DNA of 64,000 nt from Narthecium ossifragum (GCA_963920575.1 OY986972.1:4109115-4173114), one strand, 5' to 3'. Shown: positions 10,938 to 23,500, counted from the stretch's first letter. The notes: a model not told the origin generated them from the sequence alone. Numbers and translations: made by a program.

Positions 10938-11299
10938 CGCTTTGCGACTGAGTTTGCCACAGATCTGACAGGCTTCATGCAGAGTAGAAATACCACCAAT
11001 AGATGGCTTGGAATGGGGAACTGTTGTGATGTAGTAGATAAAGAAGCTTTCAAAACTGAATTGTCAGGACTTTTGAAAGACGACTTCAACTTAGAGTTGC
11101 GTTGAAATTGCTGAGGGGTTTGTCATGCAATAAGAGCAAAAGAGTGCTCGGGAGGAACCGTCCGCTGATGAGATTCAAGCAAAAACTCAAAAGAAATCAG
11201 CTCGGCTTGGAAATCCACAAAGGACATGCTCTTGTCACGTGTTGCAATGTTGATTAAATTTTGAAAAGGAATGAAAGATGCATTGAGACCACTCAATAG

Positions 11300-12500
11300 A
11301 GTCGACAGTCGACACAAGATCATCTTCATCAACTATTTTGCATGCAGAGGCAAGTTGGTCAACAAGACTTTTGGCATATGCCAAATATTCAGTGCACTTT
11401 AGATTCTCTTGTTTAATACTTCGTAATTGGTGTTGAAGCAGATTAATTCGAGAGCGTGATTGCAAAGCAAAACGTGTAGAGAGGAAAGACGATACTTGCT
11501 TAGCAGTAGTAAGACCATAAACAGAGTTGAGGATCTTTGGAGATAATGTGACATTGATCCAAGAAAGCACAAATTGGTCTTTCTTGTACCATAAGAGGTA
11601 TTCTGGATTGATATCATCAATTGTTTTGCCAGCAGAGGCAAGTTGGACAACAAGACTTTTGGCATATGCCAAATATTCAGTGCACTTCTTATTCTCTTGT
11701 TTAATACTTCAACTTTGGCGTTGAAGCAGATTAATTCAAGAGTGTGATTGCGAAGCAAAACGTGTAGAGAGGAAAGACCATACTTGCTTAGCAATAGTAA
11801 GACCATAAACAGAGTTGAGGATCTTTGGAGATAAGGTGACATTGATCCAAGAAAGCACAAATTGGTCTTTCTTGTACCATAAGAGGTATTCTGGATTGAT
11901 ATCATCAACTGTTTTGTTTGCAGAGGCAAGTTGGACAACAAGACTTTTGGCATATGCCAAATATTCAGTGCACCTCTGATTCTCTTGTTTAATACTTCGC
12001 AATTGGCGTTGAAGCAGATTAATTCGAGAGCGTGATTGCGAAGCAAAACGTGTAGAGAGGAAAGACCATACTTGCTTAGTAGTAGTAAGACCATAAACAG
12101 AGTTGAGGATCTTTGAAGATAAGGTGACATTGATCCAAGAAAGCACAAATTGGTCTTTCTTGTACCATAAGAGGTATTCTGGATTGATATCATCAACTGT
12201 TTTGCCTGCAGAGGCAAGTTGGACAACAAGACTTTTGGCATATGCCAAATATTCAGTGCACTTATGATTCTCTTGTTTAATACTTCGCAATTGGTGCTGA
12301 AGCAGATTAATTCGACAGCGTGATTGCGAAGCAAAACGTGTAGAGAGGAAAGACCATACTTGCTTAGTAGTAGTAAGACCATAAACAGAGTTGAGGATCT
12401 TTGGAGATAAGGTGACATTGATCCAAGAAAGCACAAATTGGTCTTTCTTGTGCCATAAGAGGTATTCTGGATTGATATCACCAGTGATGCTGCCAGCGGC
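11300..12500 (-). repeat. Four tandem 288-bp repeats inside the copia gag
   Basis: The landmark ATCCAAGAAAGCAC recurs on the plus strand at about 11557, 11845, 12133 and 12421, exactly 288 bp apart. Each unit encodes the same 96 residues of the UBN2-type gag, including INPEYLLWYKKDQFVLSW, VYGLTTTKQVWSFLSTRF and CTEYLAYAKSLVVQLASA on the minus strand. Because 288 is a multiple of three, the array stays in frame. Two TGA stops (near 11730 and 11710) interrupt the 11400-12559 reading. Confidence 0.95.
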
Positions 12501-12551
12501 AGGAGGAAGAAATTGATCAGGACACGGTTCACAACCATCCATGAAACCCAT
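11736..12551 (-). pseudogene. Copia gag (UBN2) with internal repeats
   Basis: A 271-codon open frame starts MGFMDGCEPCPDQFLPP, typical of a copia gag N-terminus, and then runs through nearly three of the 96-residue repeats. A normal copia gag has one such unit. It stops where CGA (Arg) in the other repeats has become TGA; after a second TGA the frame resumes at 11672 and continues to 11235 in the same phase. It is therefore an expanded gag killed by two nonsense changes rather than by frameshifts in this part. Confidence 0.8.
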
Positions 12552-12631
12552 AATATCAAGAAGAAGAATCCATTGAAAAAAAATATGCTAGGATGGAGAA
12601 AAAGCTTGAGCTTAGAAGGCTCTTAATACCA

Positions 12632-12791
12632 TGAAAGATGAAAGTTTTGGTGTTCAACAACCAAAATATGTGGTATTGATGATAATATATAGTTATAAAA
12701 GATAGCTATACAGCTGTACATATTTGAATTTGAAAAAGATTACAATTAAGAGGCAACGATTTTGAAGAGAAATCAAGGGAAACAGCCAACA
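12632..12791 (-). repeat. Possible 5' LTR of the copia remnant
   Basis: On the minus strand this 160-bp interval begins TGTTGGCTGTTTCC, contains a TATA-like TTTTATAACTATA, and ends TCTTTCA immediately before the primer-binding-site-like TGGTATTAAGAG. The borders fit an LTR, but no second copy was found in the window to prove it. Confidence 0.5.
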
Positions 12792-15700
12792 TTTTTCATT
12801 TCTGTTGCGGAGAGTAATTAAGAGATCCTTAGAATAAATCATGTAAAGAAATTAGAGGGATCACCAGTATTTTCCATTTATGAAGTTTGGTTAAGAGGAC
12901 ATGCCGCAGAGTTTTTCAGAGAACTTGCTGCTGCTGCTGCTGTCAAGACTGCATTTCTTGATTCCAGTGTACTGTAAGTTTTCCACTACACAGCCATCAC
13001 GCTAGAAAACGAGAGCAATCTGAGAACCGATGCGAGTTTCTGTTTGGGAATTCCCATCTCGTTGAAAGGGCGTCAATGTTTGGAGTTCTCTGGTCACTTC
13101 GGTAGGGCATTCTGGCTAGCATGTGCTTGTAATGTATTCTGTAAAATGTGAATATAGATGATACCTGGCTGATGTACGCCCTTATATTTCATGGAAATCA
13201 TACAAGAGCGACATCAAACTGTTTTGGGAATGGAAATTTTTGCCATGTTCTGTAATTTTCTCCCTAAAAAAATTCCTAACGGAACTTGTAACCATGGTAA
13301 GCAATTTTGGCCCTGTTCATCAAGCTTTCGGAGACTTTTTGGTTCACATCAGAAAGTATCCTAAGGTTAGCTGGTCCACCTTAAACCAGTTCAACCTGCA
13401 AGTTGAACCATCCTGTAAAAAATTTGAGTTAGCTTCTCACTTGCTGCATTCTAAAACTGCTTCCATCAAAATCAAATTATCTTTCCTTTCAAGATATCAT
13501 GAACAATCATTTCTGGTACTCTCCTATAATGAACTGGAGATTGTTTTACTAATGTAATAAGTTCTCATTGTGAGTCACCAAGAAGCCTAATTCTATAGAA
13601 CACGAATGTGACTAATTCTATTTAGGACAACTAGATTAATGAGTTTCCAAATACAATTTCAAATAATCCTAAACTGATGAAAAAATTGCGTGCAAAAATG
13701 AGAGAGAAAACCAGAGGGATATGGGCCATCAGCATTCAAAAAATAAGATATAATGTTGTCAGCAAAGTCGAGCAACATATTACAAGATACGAGTTAGGAA
13801 AGGTAAAGTGCAAGTCACGATATAAATTTAGACCAAGTGAGAAATAATATCTCGGCGGAGTAGAGTTGCACTTTAATTTATTTCCAATATGAAAGTAAAA
13901 ATGAGCAAAGGTGTTAGATAATAAGAGGCCTAAGATCTAAAGTTGAAATAGATGCTAGAAAACATACACCACAGGTACTGTTGAAGATTTTCCCACAACT
14001 GAACCACAGCAAGCCTTGCACTTCTTTCTCGATCCGCAAGAGCACTCTTTGTTTCTTCCTATTTTCTATAACAAGAGAAGAGGTTGGTGTCACCGAAAAT
14101 CCAAGCTTATTGCGAGACGTAATAGGATTCAAAAAATATCATGGCCAACACCTTATCATCTTGCTGAATGGTCTGATCCTTATCTGACTGGCAGTCAGAA
14201 TTTGGAGCTGGCAGTCAGAATTTGGAGTGCTTTCTTCAGAATTTATATCCACAGGTACCACTTTTAGCTTTTCACTCTTCCCTTCTTGATTATCTCCTGG
14301 GTAAACTCAAACCTTTTAAGCATAAATTCAGAAAAGTATACCGAGTTGGCGAGTAGCATATGAGTCAGCCAAATAAAATCCATTACCTTACCAGTTCACA
14401 GTTTTACTATCCTTATTCCAACCCTGGGAATACACGATTCTAGGACACAATATGTAGATAAGTACATATGTACGTATATGAATATAATTTTTACATGCAG
14501 ACAAAGGATCTTTGTTTTAAGCTTATTTTATGGTTAGTTTCCTATAATACATGAAGTGATACATGTATAAGTTGGGTAATTGCCTTTTCTATAATTATCT
14601 TTAAGGGCTCATCAAGTTGATCATATTGTTGTTGAATCATGCTGTATGGATGCATTATTTCTCCAACTGGTCCTCTAATCAAGATGTTTTCTTTAAAATA
14701 GGTTCATCAATCAAGTTATTTCAACTTTGAATTCTTATTGTTCCTTATATGCGTGTAAGATCCAATCAAAAACTGCCTTTGTCTAAATTCAGATTTAGAG
14801 CCAAGTATTGTCACCAAGACATCAAGATTATGGACTACAGAAGTATGTTGAAAGCTTACAAGGATTTTCTTTTTCCCCTCAAGATTTTCACATATATTTA
14901 TGTAAAACCTGAGTCACCAGAAATGATAAGATTTAGGTGCGGAATCATAAGGGCATGATGCAAAGTTAAGTTCTATGATCTAGGCAATATTGTAGGGCTT
15001 TAAATGGTTCAGAATGTTTATGACAAAAGAAGGTTAAGCACACACATGAGCATTCTAGAGATGAGAATATTAAGCTGTATGTAATCAACCAGTCAAGCTA
15101 GCATAAAAAATGGGACTAAAGAAAGTGTAATCGCGTTGACATGGTATTATTGAGAATAACCAATGAATTGTTTTTTGGCCTGAAAGGCTGAAAGGATGTA
15201 AAATCGTCAAAGAAAAAACCTTATAGATTCATGCAAACTACGGAATACTAGTCAAATTCGATCTTTTAATCCGCAGAAGGAAAATATGCAGGTCTGAAGA
15301 ATAATGTCTCATTATTCAGTATTACCATTGCAGGTGTTGCTTTGGGAGGGATTCTCATCACAGTGGTCAATGCTTTCGCTCATTTCTTTTTCTGCTATCA
15401 AAAACTCTATTGCAGCATCAACATCACCATCAACCTCTTGCAATACCTAGCTTCAGATTCGAATCATATCTCAACAATTTACATAAAAGTGAAATGCTAA
15501 AAACAACAAAATCTGAAGTGATTCTGCTATGTTTAAGTTACATAAGTAACATTAAACCTGTTCAACTTTATCAGCATTCTAACATCCTGTTCCAGCCATG
15601 ACCACTTTAACTGATTGATTATCAGCAACCAATCTATGAGAGGTTCCTCTAACTTGGGTACTTTTCAATTTTGTGTTATGGTCTTTTGCAGATATATCAG

Positions 15701-16380
15701 CATCCTCCTTCAGGAGAATTAAAAGAGACTTAGTTAAGCTGCTTAATTAATTGGGATGAGGATCAATATTTAAAAAGAGGTATACCCTTTTGAAGAGGTT
15801 GCTTCTGAGTACAAACCTTTATAATAATTGGTTTGGCTGGTCCCTCACAAGAATCTTCCTTTAGCCGAATACTGTTGTAGTGATCATTATGATAAGACCT
15901 GTACAATCAAATGAATATCTAAAATACTCGTAAAATGCCATGCGCTGCAAACCTATATAAAGGTTTGACAAGAAGCACACTTTCACAAAGGAGCAACGTA
16001 AGGTCATTTCTTGTGGAACTAGCATGAACAAGGACACCATAATTAACAAGCATGTACAACATTAACATCACAACAAACTATATCTAGGTTAAGGATGTGG
16101 AGAATCAAATTAGTGAAATCCATAAGCACAAATAATCTCAGACAATTCTATTAAAAAAAAGTCCTTCAGGTTAGACTTTATGTCAAATTATCATAAGGAT
16201 CTTTACATTCTTCTCTTCATGATATCTTTTTGGATAAGCTGCAATCACCAGCCTTCTATCAAAAAATACCAGTAACTATTGGGCACCAACAACTACAAGA
16301 AAGGTGAGGGTTAGCTTCAACAACCGCAAACAACGCCATCAATACCTTGATATTATAGATAATGTACGTATATGCTGAAT
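12792..16380. other. Intergenic region without recognised genes
   Basis: AT-rich sequence of about 3.6 kb. Open frames are short and without recognisable domains on either strand. A 20-bp direct duplication (CTGGCAGTCAGAATTTGGAG) lies at about 14188-14227. No tRNA, rRNA or transposon signature was seen. The end near 16380 is the 3' flank of NLR1. Confidence 0.5.
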
Positions 16381-16425
16381 CTTACTTAGGCCAGTCCTCA
16401 CCTTCTCCCTCGAGGCAACGGCGCC

Positions 16426-19410
16426 TCAGCTCTTCATTGGGCTTGTAAATTGTTGATTCCTGGAGCCCAAGCGGCAGTCCCTTGACCTGATCTCGGGGCA
16501 ATCCTTGATATACAATTTCTCGAGGGAGGAGAGGCTATGCAGCTCCTCCGGAAGAGCCTGAAGCCTCGGACAATCTTCTAGATGCAATTTCTGGAGAGAC
16601 ACCAGCGCTTGAAAACTCCCAGGCATGGTGAGCTGTGGGCAGCTCCTGATATCCAACTCCTCGAGCGCTGTAAATCCAACATCATCACATAGCACCAGAA
16701 CTTCTAGCTTTGGAGGGAGCAGAGGGAGGGTTCTCAATTTACGGCAACGCTTTACTTCGAGTTTTCGAAGGCTAGGGAAATATTGATGACCTTCTACTCC
16801 CCTCCACTCCTCCAAAGCTTCCATGCCGTCAAGTCTTAGCGACTCTAAGGATGGGAAGTTGGCATCGCCATAGAATTCATAACCTCCAATGATCCTGATA
16901 GCATGCATTCCAGATAGTACCAGATGCTTGAGGTATGGTAGCTGCCCAAGAGGCGGAAGGACCTCCCACTTCTCGCAAAAAAACAGTTCAACATGAGTTA
17001 GGTTGGGCAACATTTGCATATTAATCCAACTCGGAGAGCTCCGACCGTTGTAACGCAAAATTGCCAGCTTTTCCAAAAAAGGACTCGGCTGAAGACCCTC
17101 GATCGCATCCTTATCGGCTCGCCCATCGTTATTGGCTGACCAAACCAATTCTAGTTCTCTGAGATTCTTCTTTTGGAGCAGATTAGCCTCCTCCGCTTTC
17201 TTCTTGCCCACTACTATATCCAGATTCTCTATTCTAAGACTCCCCCGAATCTGGTTCATGTCTTTCAACTCGCTTAGCTCATGCCCATCCTTGTCGAAGA
17301 CTTCGAATATTTTTAGCTCCTGCAAATCTTTCAGCTTATGGACTCTGGTGATCCTAGATATTGCATAACGGTTGCCAATCAGATGCCTCAAATTTATCAA
17401 GTTACTGAAGCCTTCTGGTAATCTTAGTGATTTCATGGGAAAGTTTTCCGATTCTAAGTACAACACTCGCAAGTGATGCAGATTACAAATTTGTTTTGGC
17501 AACTCTGAATATGATATAGGACTGAGATTCAAGTAGCGAAGATGCTTCAAGCAAACAATGTCCTCAGGAAAACCTTTAAAAGTTGGCCAAAATGGTTTAG
17601 AGGCATTGCCATAGAGATCCAGCACACGCACCCTTTCCAACTTAGGAATCATCTCAAGCACAAACTGACGACCAAAAAAGACCAGGGTGCGCAGCTTGTT
17701 TAGTTCATTGAAGCTCTCCAACTGTCGCAGAGAAACTTCATTATTTGTGCATATCGATAGATGGCGAACCGTTTTTGGGATCTCTTTATGCTTCTGGTCT
17801 TCTATTCTGAAACATCGATGTTCAGAAACTGATTGGGCTAGGTCATGAATAAGCTCGTGCATCACATACTTGTCGTCGTCCCATTCGGTTGGTCGAAAGA
17901 AAGATCTGCGATATAAATCATCAAAGTATTCTTCCCCAGTAGCCTCGACTGGCGTTGCTCTATTCTGAGGAGGATGGATATAACCATGGGCCAACCAGTG
18001 TCGGATCAAGTAATCCCTATCGAACATATAGTCTTTCGGAAAAATAGCACAGTACGCAAAACATTGTTTGAGGTGTGAAGGGAGATGGTTGTAGCTTACT
18101 CTCAGAGCCGGCATGATATCATTCTCCTTCATAGGCAATCGCCAGATTTCACTCTCTAAGATGCTTCTCCAATGCTCTTTGTTCTGCTTCGAGTCCCGTT
18201 TGGAGCTCAAGAGCGCTCCCACGGTCTTTGCGGCTAAAGGTAAACACACCAGCTTTTTAGCTAATTCTATTGCTATGTTTCCTAGTTCTGCTGGATAATC
18301 ATCAGGGTTGGCACCTTCGAAAGCACAACTCAAGAAGAATTGCTGGAAGACATCAACTGGTAATGTGCTCAATCGAAGAGGTTTGGTGGTGCCCATGATT
18401 TTGGCGACTCCATCATCTCGAGTGGTAACAATAATCTTGCGCTCCTTCGTCGCCGAACTCTCCTGGTTTGCCGAATTATTGATCAATGGCGCGCGGAGCA
18501 AATCCCATTTGCTTTCCAAATTTTCATTCTCTTTTTCCCATACATCATCAAGAACGAGCAAAAACTTCCGGCCCATCATCCTTTCTTGGAGCTCAGTCTG
18601 GAGAAGATTGAGATTCGTGTTATTCGTAACAGTCTTCCCCGTGACGCCCTCTAGGATCTCTTTGGTGAGCCTGGGTGGATTGAAATCGTCGGAGACGCAG
18701 ACCCAAATCCGCAGCTGGAATTCCTTCTTTATATCATCATCGTGGAACAGAGAACGAGCCAGTGTCGTCTTCCCTAACCCTCCGATGCCGACAATGGACA
18801 ACACGGAGATGCCATTTCTGGAGCTGGATCCACCATCATCATGGCTCGAGCTCAAGAGCATACTCTTGAGACGCTTCTTCTCCTCGTCTCGCCCGATCAT
18901 CTCTTCGACCTTGAAAGGGGTCTCAATGCGCCGTTTGGCCGCGCGGCCGTCATCGGCAAGTTGACGCCTGGCACCGAAGTTGAGAAGCCCAAGGAGACTT
19001 AATATGTTCTCACAGATGCTGTCTAGTTTCTCAAGGAGACTTACTATGTTGATAACGGTGATCTTGGTGGTTGATTTGTCGAGGCTGTCCTCCACCTGCA
19101 GCTTACGCTTACGTTGTGATTCGTCGTCGGGTTCGGGGTGTGCAAACTCATCGAGGAGGTCCTCCGCATCATACACGACGTCTTCGAGATTCTGCAGCAG
19201 CTCCGCCAGTCGATTGTTGTTGGCCACCACCAGCTCTAAGATCGGCAGCAGGGGCTCGATGTCCAGCAGTCTATCCCGGAGGTTCTCGAGCTTGGAAGAG
19301 AGGCCTGAATGCTGCTGGACCTGGTCCTTCAAGTAGGCGTACACCGGCTCGTATAAGAACTTAGAGATGAAGCCGGTGACCACCCATCCAACGACCGCTA
19401 ATCCCGCCAT
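16426..19410 (-). CDS. CC-NB-ARC-LRR disease resistance protein (NLR1, RGA type)
   Basis: Intronless gene of 994 codons for an intracellular immune receptor that senses pathogen effectors. I start at the second Met (MAGLAVVGW, 19410), which aligns with NLR2; an upstream in-frame Met at 19443 would add 11 residues. An Rx-type coiled coil with the EDVID-like LEDVVYDAEDLLDE (75-88) is followed by NB-ARC: P-loop GIGGLGKTT (208-216), kinase-2 LLVLDDVW (284-291), KIIVTTR (325-331), GLPL box as CLPLAA (389-394), and MHD box as MHE (517-519). LRRs run from about 540. Compared with NLR2 it lacks several C-terminal LRRs, and a one-base loss near 16481 shifts the last 12-15 codons so that the conserved C-terminus is lost. 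It is probably expressed but possibly impaired. Confidence 0.95.
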   Translation of the reverse strand: MAGLAVVGWVVTGFISKFLYEPVYAYLKDQVQQHSGLSSKLENLRDRLLDIEPLLPILELVVANNNRLAELLQNLEDVVYDAEDLLDEFAHPEPDDESQRKRKLQVEDSLDKSTTKITVINIVSLLEKLDSICENILSLLGLLNFGARRQLADDGRAAKRRIETPFKVEEMIGRDEEKKRLKSMLLSSSHDDGGSSSRNGISVLSIVGIGGLGKTTLARSLFHDDDIKKEFQLRIWVCVSDDFNPPRLTKEILEGVTGKTVTNNTNLNLLQTELQERMMGRKFLLVLDDVWEKENENLESKWDLLRAPLINNSANQESSATKERKIIVTTRDDGVAKIMGTTKPLRLSTLPVDVFQQFFLSCAFEGANPDDYPAELGNIAIELAKKLVCLPLAAKTVGALLSSKRDSKQNKEHWRSILESEIWRLPMKENDIMPALRVSYNHLPSHLKQCFAYCAIFPKDYMFDRDYLIRHWLAHGYIHPPQNRATPVEATGEEYFDDLYRRSFFRPTEWDDDKYVMHELIHDLAQSVSEHRCFRIEDQKHKEIPKTVRHLSICTNNEVSLRQLESFNELNKLRTLVFFGRQFVLEMIPKLERVRVLDLYGNASKPFWPTFKGFPEDIVCLKHLRYLNLSPISYSELPKQICNLHHLRVLYLESENFPMKSLRLPEGFSNLINLRHLIGNRYAISRITRVHKLKDLQELKIFEVFDKDGHELSELKDMNQIRGSLRIENLDIVVGKKKAEEANLLQKKNLRELELVWSANNDGRADKDAIEGLQPSPFLEKLAILRYNGRSSPSWINMQMLPNLTHVELFFCEKWEVLPPLGQLPYLKHLVLSGMHAIRIIGGYEFYGDANFPSLESLRLDGMEALEEWRGVEGHQYFPSLRKLEVKRCRKLRTLPLLPPKLEVLVLCDDVGFTALEELDIRSCPQLTMPGSFQALVSLQKLHLEDCPRLQALPEELHSLSSLEKLYIKDCPEIRSRDCRLGSRNQQFTSPMKS

Positions 19411-19443
19411 AGTTGTTATTTGGGAGAGGAGAAAGGAAGTCAC

Positions 19444-20531
19444 AGAGAGAGGGTGAAAGAGAAGAGTTCAAGGAAGCACTGGATCTAAGAGTAGAAGGAA
19501 AGCACAGAAGAGCTCGATAGATAGCCGCCCTGTTCTCTCGCTCGTCAGAGTTTTGTGACTCAAGAGAGCAAGTTGAGGATCGAGGAGGGTGGAAGGCTTT
19601 TTGGTGTTGAGTTCCTAATCTCATCAGAAGGGAGAGATTTTAGATAACTTGCACAGGGCTACGTGGCAAGTTGCTAGTGCTCTATTGTAATGGAAATACC
19701 ATCATTTTTCCTGGTGGTGCATGTTACCGTCGCAGGAACAAATAGAGTTTTGTGATACCAATCCTCATCCTTTGACTTCCTGCCGGCCACTATGTAATAA
19801 TTATATGAATATTGAGTTTTGACGAGAGTCACGAGTACATCGATTCTTCCGTCTAATTTATCTGCGGTGATTTACCAATATATTATATGAAAGAATCAGC
19901 GGTCCGATTGTATTATTTATTTAATTCATTAACAGTGAGATACCAATGAACTTTATCAATCAATTAGTAGTCTTATCAGTACAATTCAATCAGTAGTTCA
20001 CTATCGATTCATTCATTTAGTATATCGATAAACCACTACCGATACACTAAATGAAAGAATTGATAATAATCTACCGACATGTATACAAAACATTATTCTT
20101 TTACCTTTTACCAATGAATGCAAGCTATATTAACTGAATATATTAGTTAACAAGTATGCTGCCGTGTGAGATTGTCCCACTATTTTAATATTAGGACTTG
20201 TATATCCAAACTTCTTAGCTAAATTGCAAATCACACGAACGGACGGTCACTCCGGAGCTAGCAAATAACCAAACCGGTTGGACTAAGTTCGATACTTCGA
20301 TTAAAATGACTCCACTTATCACTGCCCTGTTCTCATCAGCATTAATGCTGCAGTTGAAGACTGATTGATTAATGAAATGATGAGCCAATTGACTTACTCG
20401 AAGGATGAAGACTTTGGTGGCGGGCCATGATCACAAGAGAGTAGATCACTCGAATGTGAACGTGGATGGATAGGTACATGGCAACGTATTAACTATTAAT
20501 AATCCATTCTATTCAATTCAATGGCTAGTTG
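19444..20531. other. NLR1 upstream region with a degenerate palindromic repeat
   Basis: It holds the NLR1 5' flank, then a decayed member of the ACCGAT/ATCGGT palindromic element family at about 19840-20075 (for example CACTACCGATACACTAAATGAA). Near 20475-20525 lies GGTACATGGCAACGTATTAACTATTAATAATCC-like sequence that recurs upstream of NLR2 near 59750. No gene seen. Confidence 0.55.
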
Positions 20532-23500
20532 CCTAACTAGCCGTTGAACCGCGTTTTCGTAGGTAGGTGTTCAGTATAAATCGACTCTCTCTCTCTCTTA
20601 TAGACTGATTTCATTGCTTGCTTGCATCAATCATGACACTGCCTTGCATTGTAACAAAAGAAGAAGAAGAGATCAACAGCTAGAGACGACAACGAACAAA
20701 ACATGACGTTTTTCTCAACCAATGAGAGAAGACGCTGAATTGCGAGGAACAAGTAATCACATGCTATTGGTCAGTTGTTTATCCTGCCAGCCTGCTTGCT
20801 AGCTATTATCTAATGTACTGTAATTTATATTGAGCTTTGTGATGGACTTGGTCGCCGGCCCCGGGCCATGATTCCATTCGATGAAGGGCGGATAGTTAAT
20901 TTCACTTTTTAACATGCATGATGTTCCAAATGAGACTTGGTCTCAAACTTTGTGTGAAAGCATGCTATCAACGAGTTTGCAAGATTTGTTCCATTTCAAG
21001 CCTCTTCACCGCATGCAAGTTCATTACCTAATAATAAATTAAATTAAAGGAGGGTTAATCCAAGACTATGTTTGGTTGCACTATTCATTCAGGAATCGGA
21101 ATGAGAATTTCTTTAAATAAGAAATTCAACGTGTTTGGTTGCGGTCTTCATTTAGAAATCGGAATTGAAGTTCATGCGTTTAAGGGAACTCTAGATTCCC
21201 GAATTTGATATAGGAATCCAAAGTTCCCTCAAACACAGAAACTCTCATATTCATGAAATGTACATGAATACCCTTCATCTTTGTTTGATTAAACTGATCA
21301 AACGGCTAGAATCAATTTTAAAAATAATTTTATTTCTTTCTCTTATTTATTAATAATCTTATTTATTTCTCTTATTTATTAATAATCTTATTTCTTTCTC
21401 TTATTTATTAATAATCTTATTTCTTTCTCTTATTTATTAATAATCTTATTTCTTTCTCTTATTTATTAATAATCTTATTTGTTTCCCTTATTTATTAATA
21501 ATATTTCAAATAATATTAATAATACTACTTCTCTCTTATTTATTAATAAATATTTCAAATAATATTAATAATCTTATTTCTTTCTCTTATTTATTAATAA
21601 TATTAGGAACTCTCATATTAATAATCTTATTTGTTTCTCTTATTTAAAAATAATATTTTCAAATAATAATCTTAATTCTTTCTCTCATTATTAATAATCT
21701 TTCATCCAAATAAGTCATGATAATGCAAATACATATACATACATAAATATATTTGTAAATCTATGCTATATTGCTATTAAAGTAAGGGGTATTTTGGTCT
21801 TTAATTTATATTCTCATTCCAGTACTCATGTTTATTATGTATACCAAACACTTGTAAATTTCATTCCCATTTCAGTTCCTTGACGTACCAAACAACACCA
21901 ATTCCTTTTCAGTTTTGATTCCCATTCCCAATCCCGTTCTCGTTCTCATTCTCATTCTCATGTCAATTCCCATCGCAACCAAACGTGGCCCAAGAGAATG
22001 CAATGAGATAGCGGATGCCATTAATTAATTGGTTGCTGGTGTCGACGTTCCAAGTGTTTATTACTTGGGACGTTGGGGATGGGCAACCCCATGGAGAGTT
22101 TTGTAGACAGAAGAACTACCCTGAGGGCTCAACCAATCACCCAAAAAAAAAAAAAAAGTTTAAAAGGAGGTTTGATGCATTCTCAGTGTTGCTAATACTC
22201 CTGATGTCGATACAGAGTCTCGCATAGAAACTCCAAAGCCAAGCTGAAAACTTTATCCTTCGTCCAAAAGCTGTAGCTGAATTAAGAGGTTTTCTACCAA
22301 AAAACTCTTCAGCTGCATACAAAACTTTGAACTCAAGCAATTAATTAATAGAGGTACAGGAAATGAAGAGGAGGCTGGACAGCTTTACAGGAAATCCTGC
22401 ATTAGTTTTCAGGGGTGAAGCTTCATAATATATGAACTTACTGCAAATCATTCACAGACCGATAACTCAAAATGATTGAGCAACTTGATGAGCAGGAGCC
22501 GGTTAATTAAAAGTGCCAGATGCTGTCATACTTTGTGTGTAGGTTTCTGAAAGAGAGCAAAGATGTCATCGTCTAATTTCAGGGAGGATTTGGGTAAAAG
22601 ATAGGCATCAGGCCCTCACACAGTGTTACTGAATACAGTAGGTAGCTTAAATGATAGTGATAGTTTGTGAAGCAGGGAGAACTATAGAGTGGGTTACAAC
22701 ATGAAGCTTAAGCTGATGCTAGGATTGGTTTAAAAAATCATCGATTGTCAGAAGTACAGGGTATACAATTTCGAGAAACTGTGAGAGTTAGCAGCAACAC
22801 TTAGAGCAAAATCTTTTATTGTGAACATGAGATGCATCCTAACATATTCTACTAGCATTTCAAGGCATTTTCATACACAATTATATATTATGAGCCACTG
22901 CAATTACCATCTCATGAGATTGAGGGCAACATAGTTAGTGGAATCAATCATATATTTCCTTCCAAAATGAGCAATATATATATCCATAGGCACAACTAAT
23001 ATCTGTCCTACAACTAAAAACTTGCAAAAAACACCAATTCACATTTAAAATATGGGCGCGTTCAAACTGACAAGGAATTGTTAAAAACCCAAAAGGTAAA
23101 AAGTCACCAGTTAAGAATTTAAAATAATGATGTGAAAATTACATGTTCGGTGGACAACAACCAAACTCAAACCGTATAATTTAGTGACTGCCCACCAAAC
23201 ACTATACTACATTGTTCGGTAGACAACCATGTAGTATAGTATTGGAAGGGCAACTACTGAATGAACAGTAAGTTTTGAAGGTGTGTTATACTTAGTAAAA
23301 TTGCTGATGTATTTAGAGTAATTTGTGGTAGGAACACGTTATTTAACCCGCAACTCTGGAGCAAGTGATCTCTTGGCACATGAAGTCCAAGTAGCACCGA
23401 TGTTTACGCTAATCATGTTGAGTTCTTTGAGAATGCATGGATGCAAGCTGTAACTCATGCTTCGATGTATGGAAAACAGTTAACAAGTATGCTGTCTCAA

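Larger units (their letters stand above)
10330..12631 (-). mobile_element. Decayed Ty1/copia retrotransposon (gag, protease, pre-integrase only)
   Basis: On the minus strand, in order: a possible LTR (12632-12791), a primer-binding-site-like TGGTATTAAGAGCC (+ coordinates 618-631 of the 12 kb block), a copia gag of the UBN2 type (about 12560-11120), a degenerate zinc knuckle CQICGKLSRKALDC near 10950 with Arg in place of the zinc-binding His, the retroviral-type aspartic protease with WYPDSGANQHIT (about 10800), and a GAG-pre-integrase motif WHSLLGHPS near 10365. Stops and frame changes break it, and integrase, reverse transcriptase and the 3' LTR are missing. It is inert. Confidence 0.85.

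Noticed and set aside
13240..15601. Several 60-105 codon open frames between the copia remnant and NLR1
   Set aside because: Low-information AT-rich frames without start context, introns in phase or recognisable motifs.
18308..19364. Plus-strand open frames opposite NLR1 (and similar ones opposite NLR2 at 55944-58733)
   Set aside because: Antisense shadows of the conserved NB-ARC and coiled-coil coding sequence; no independent motif.
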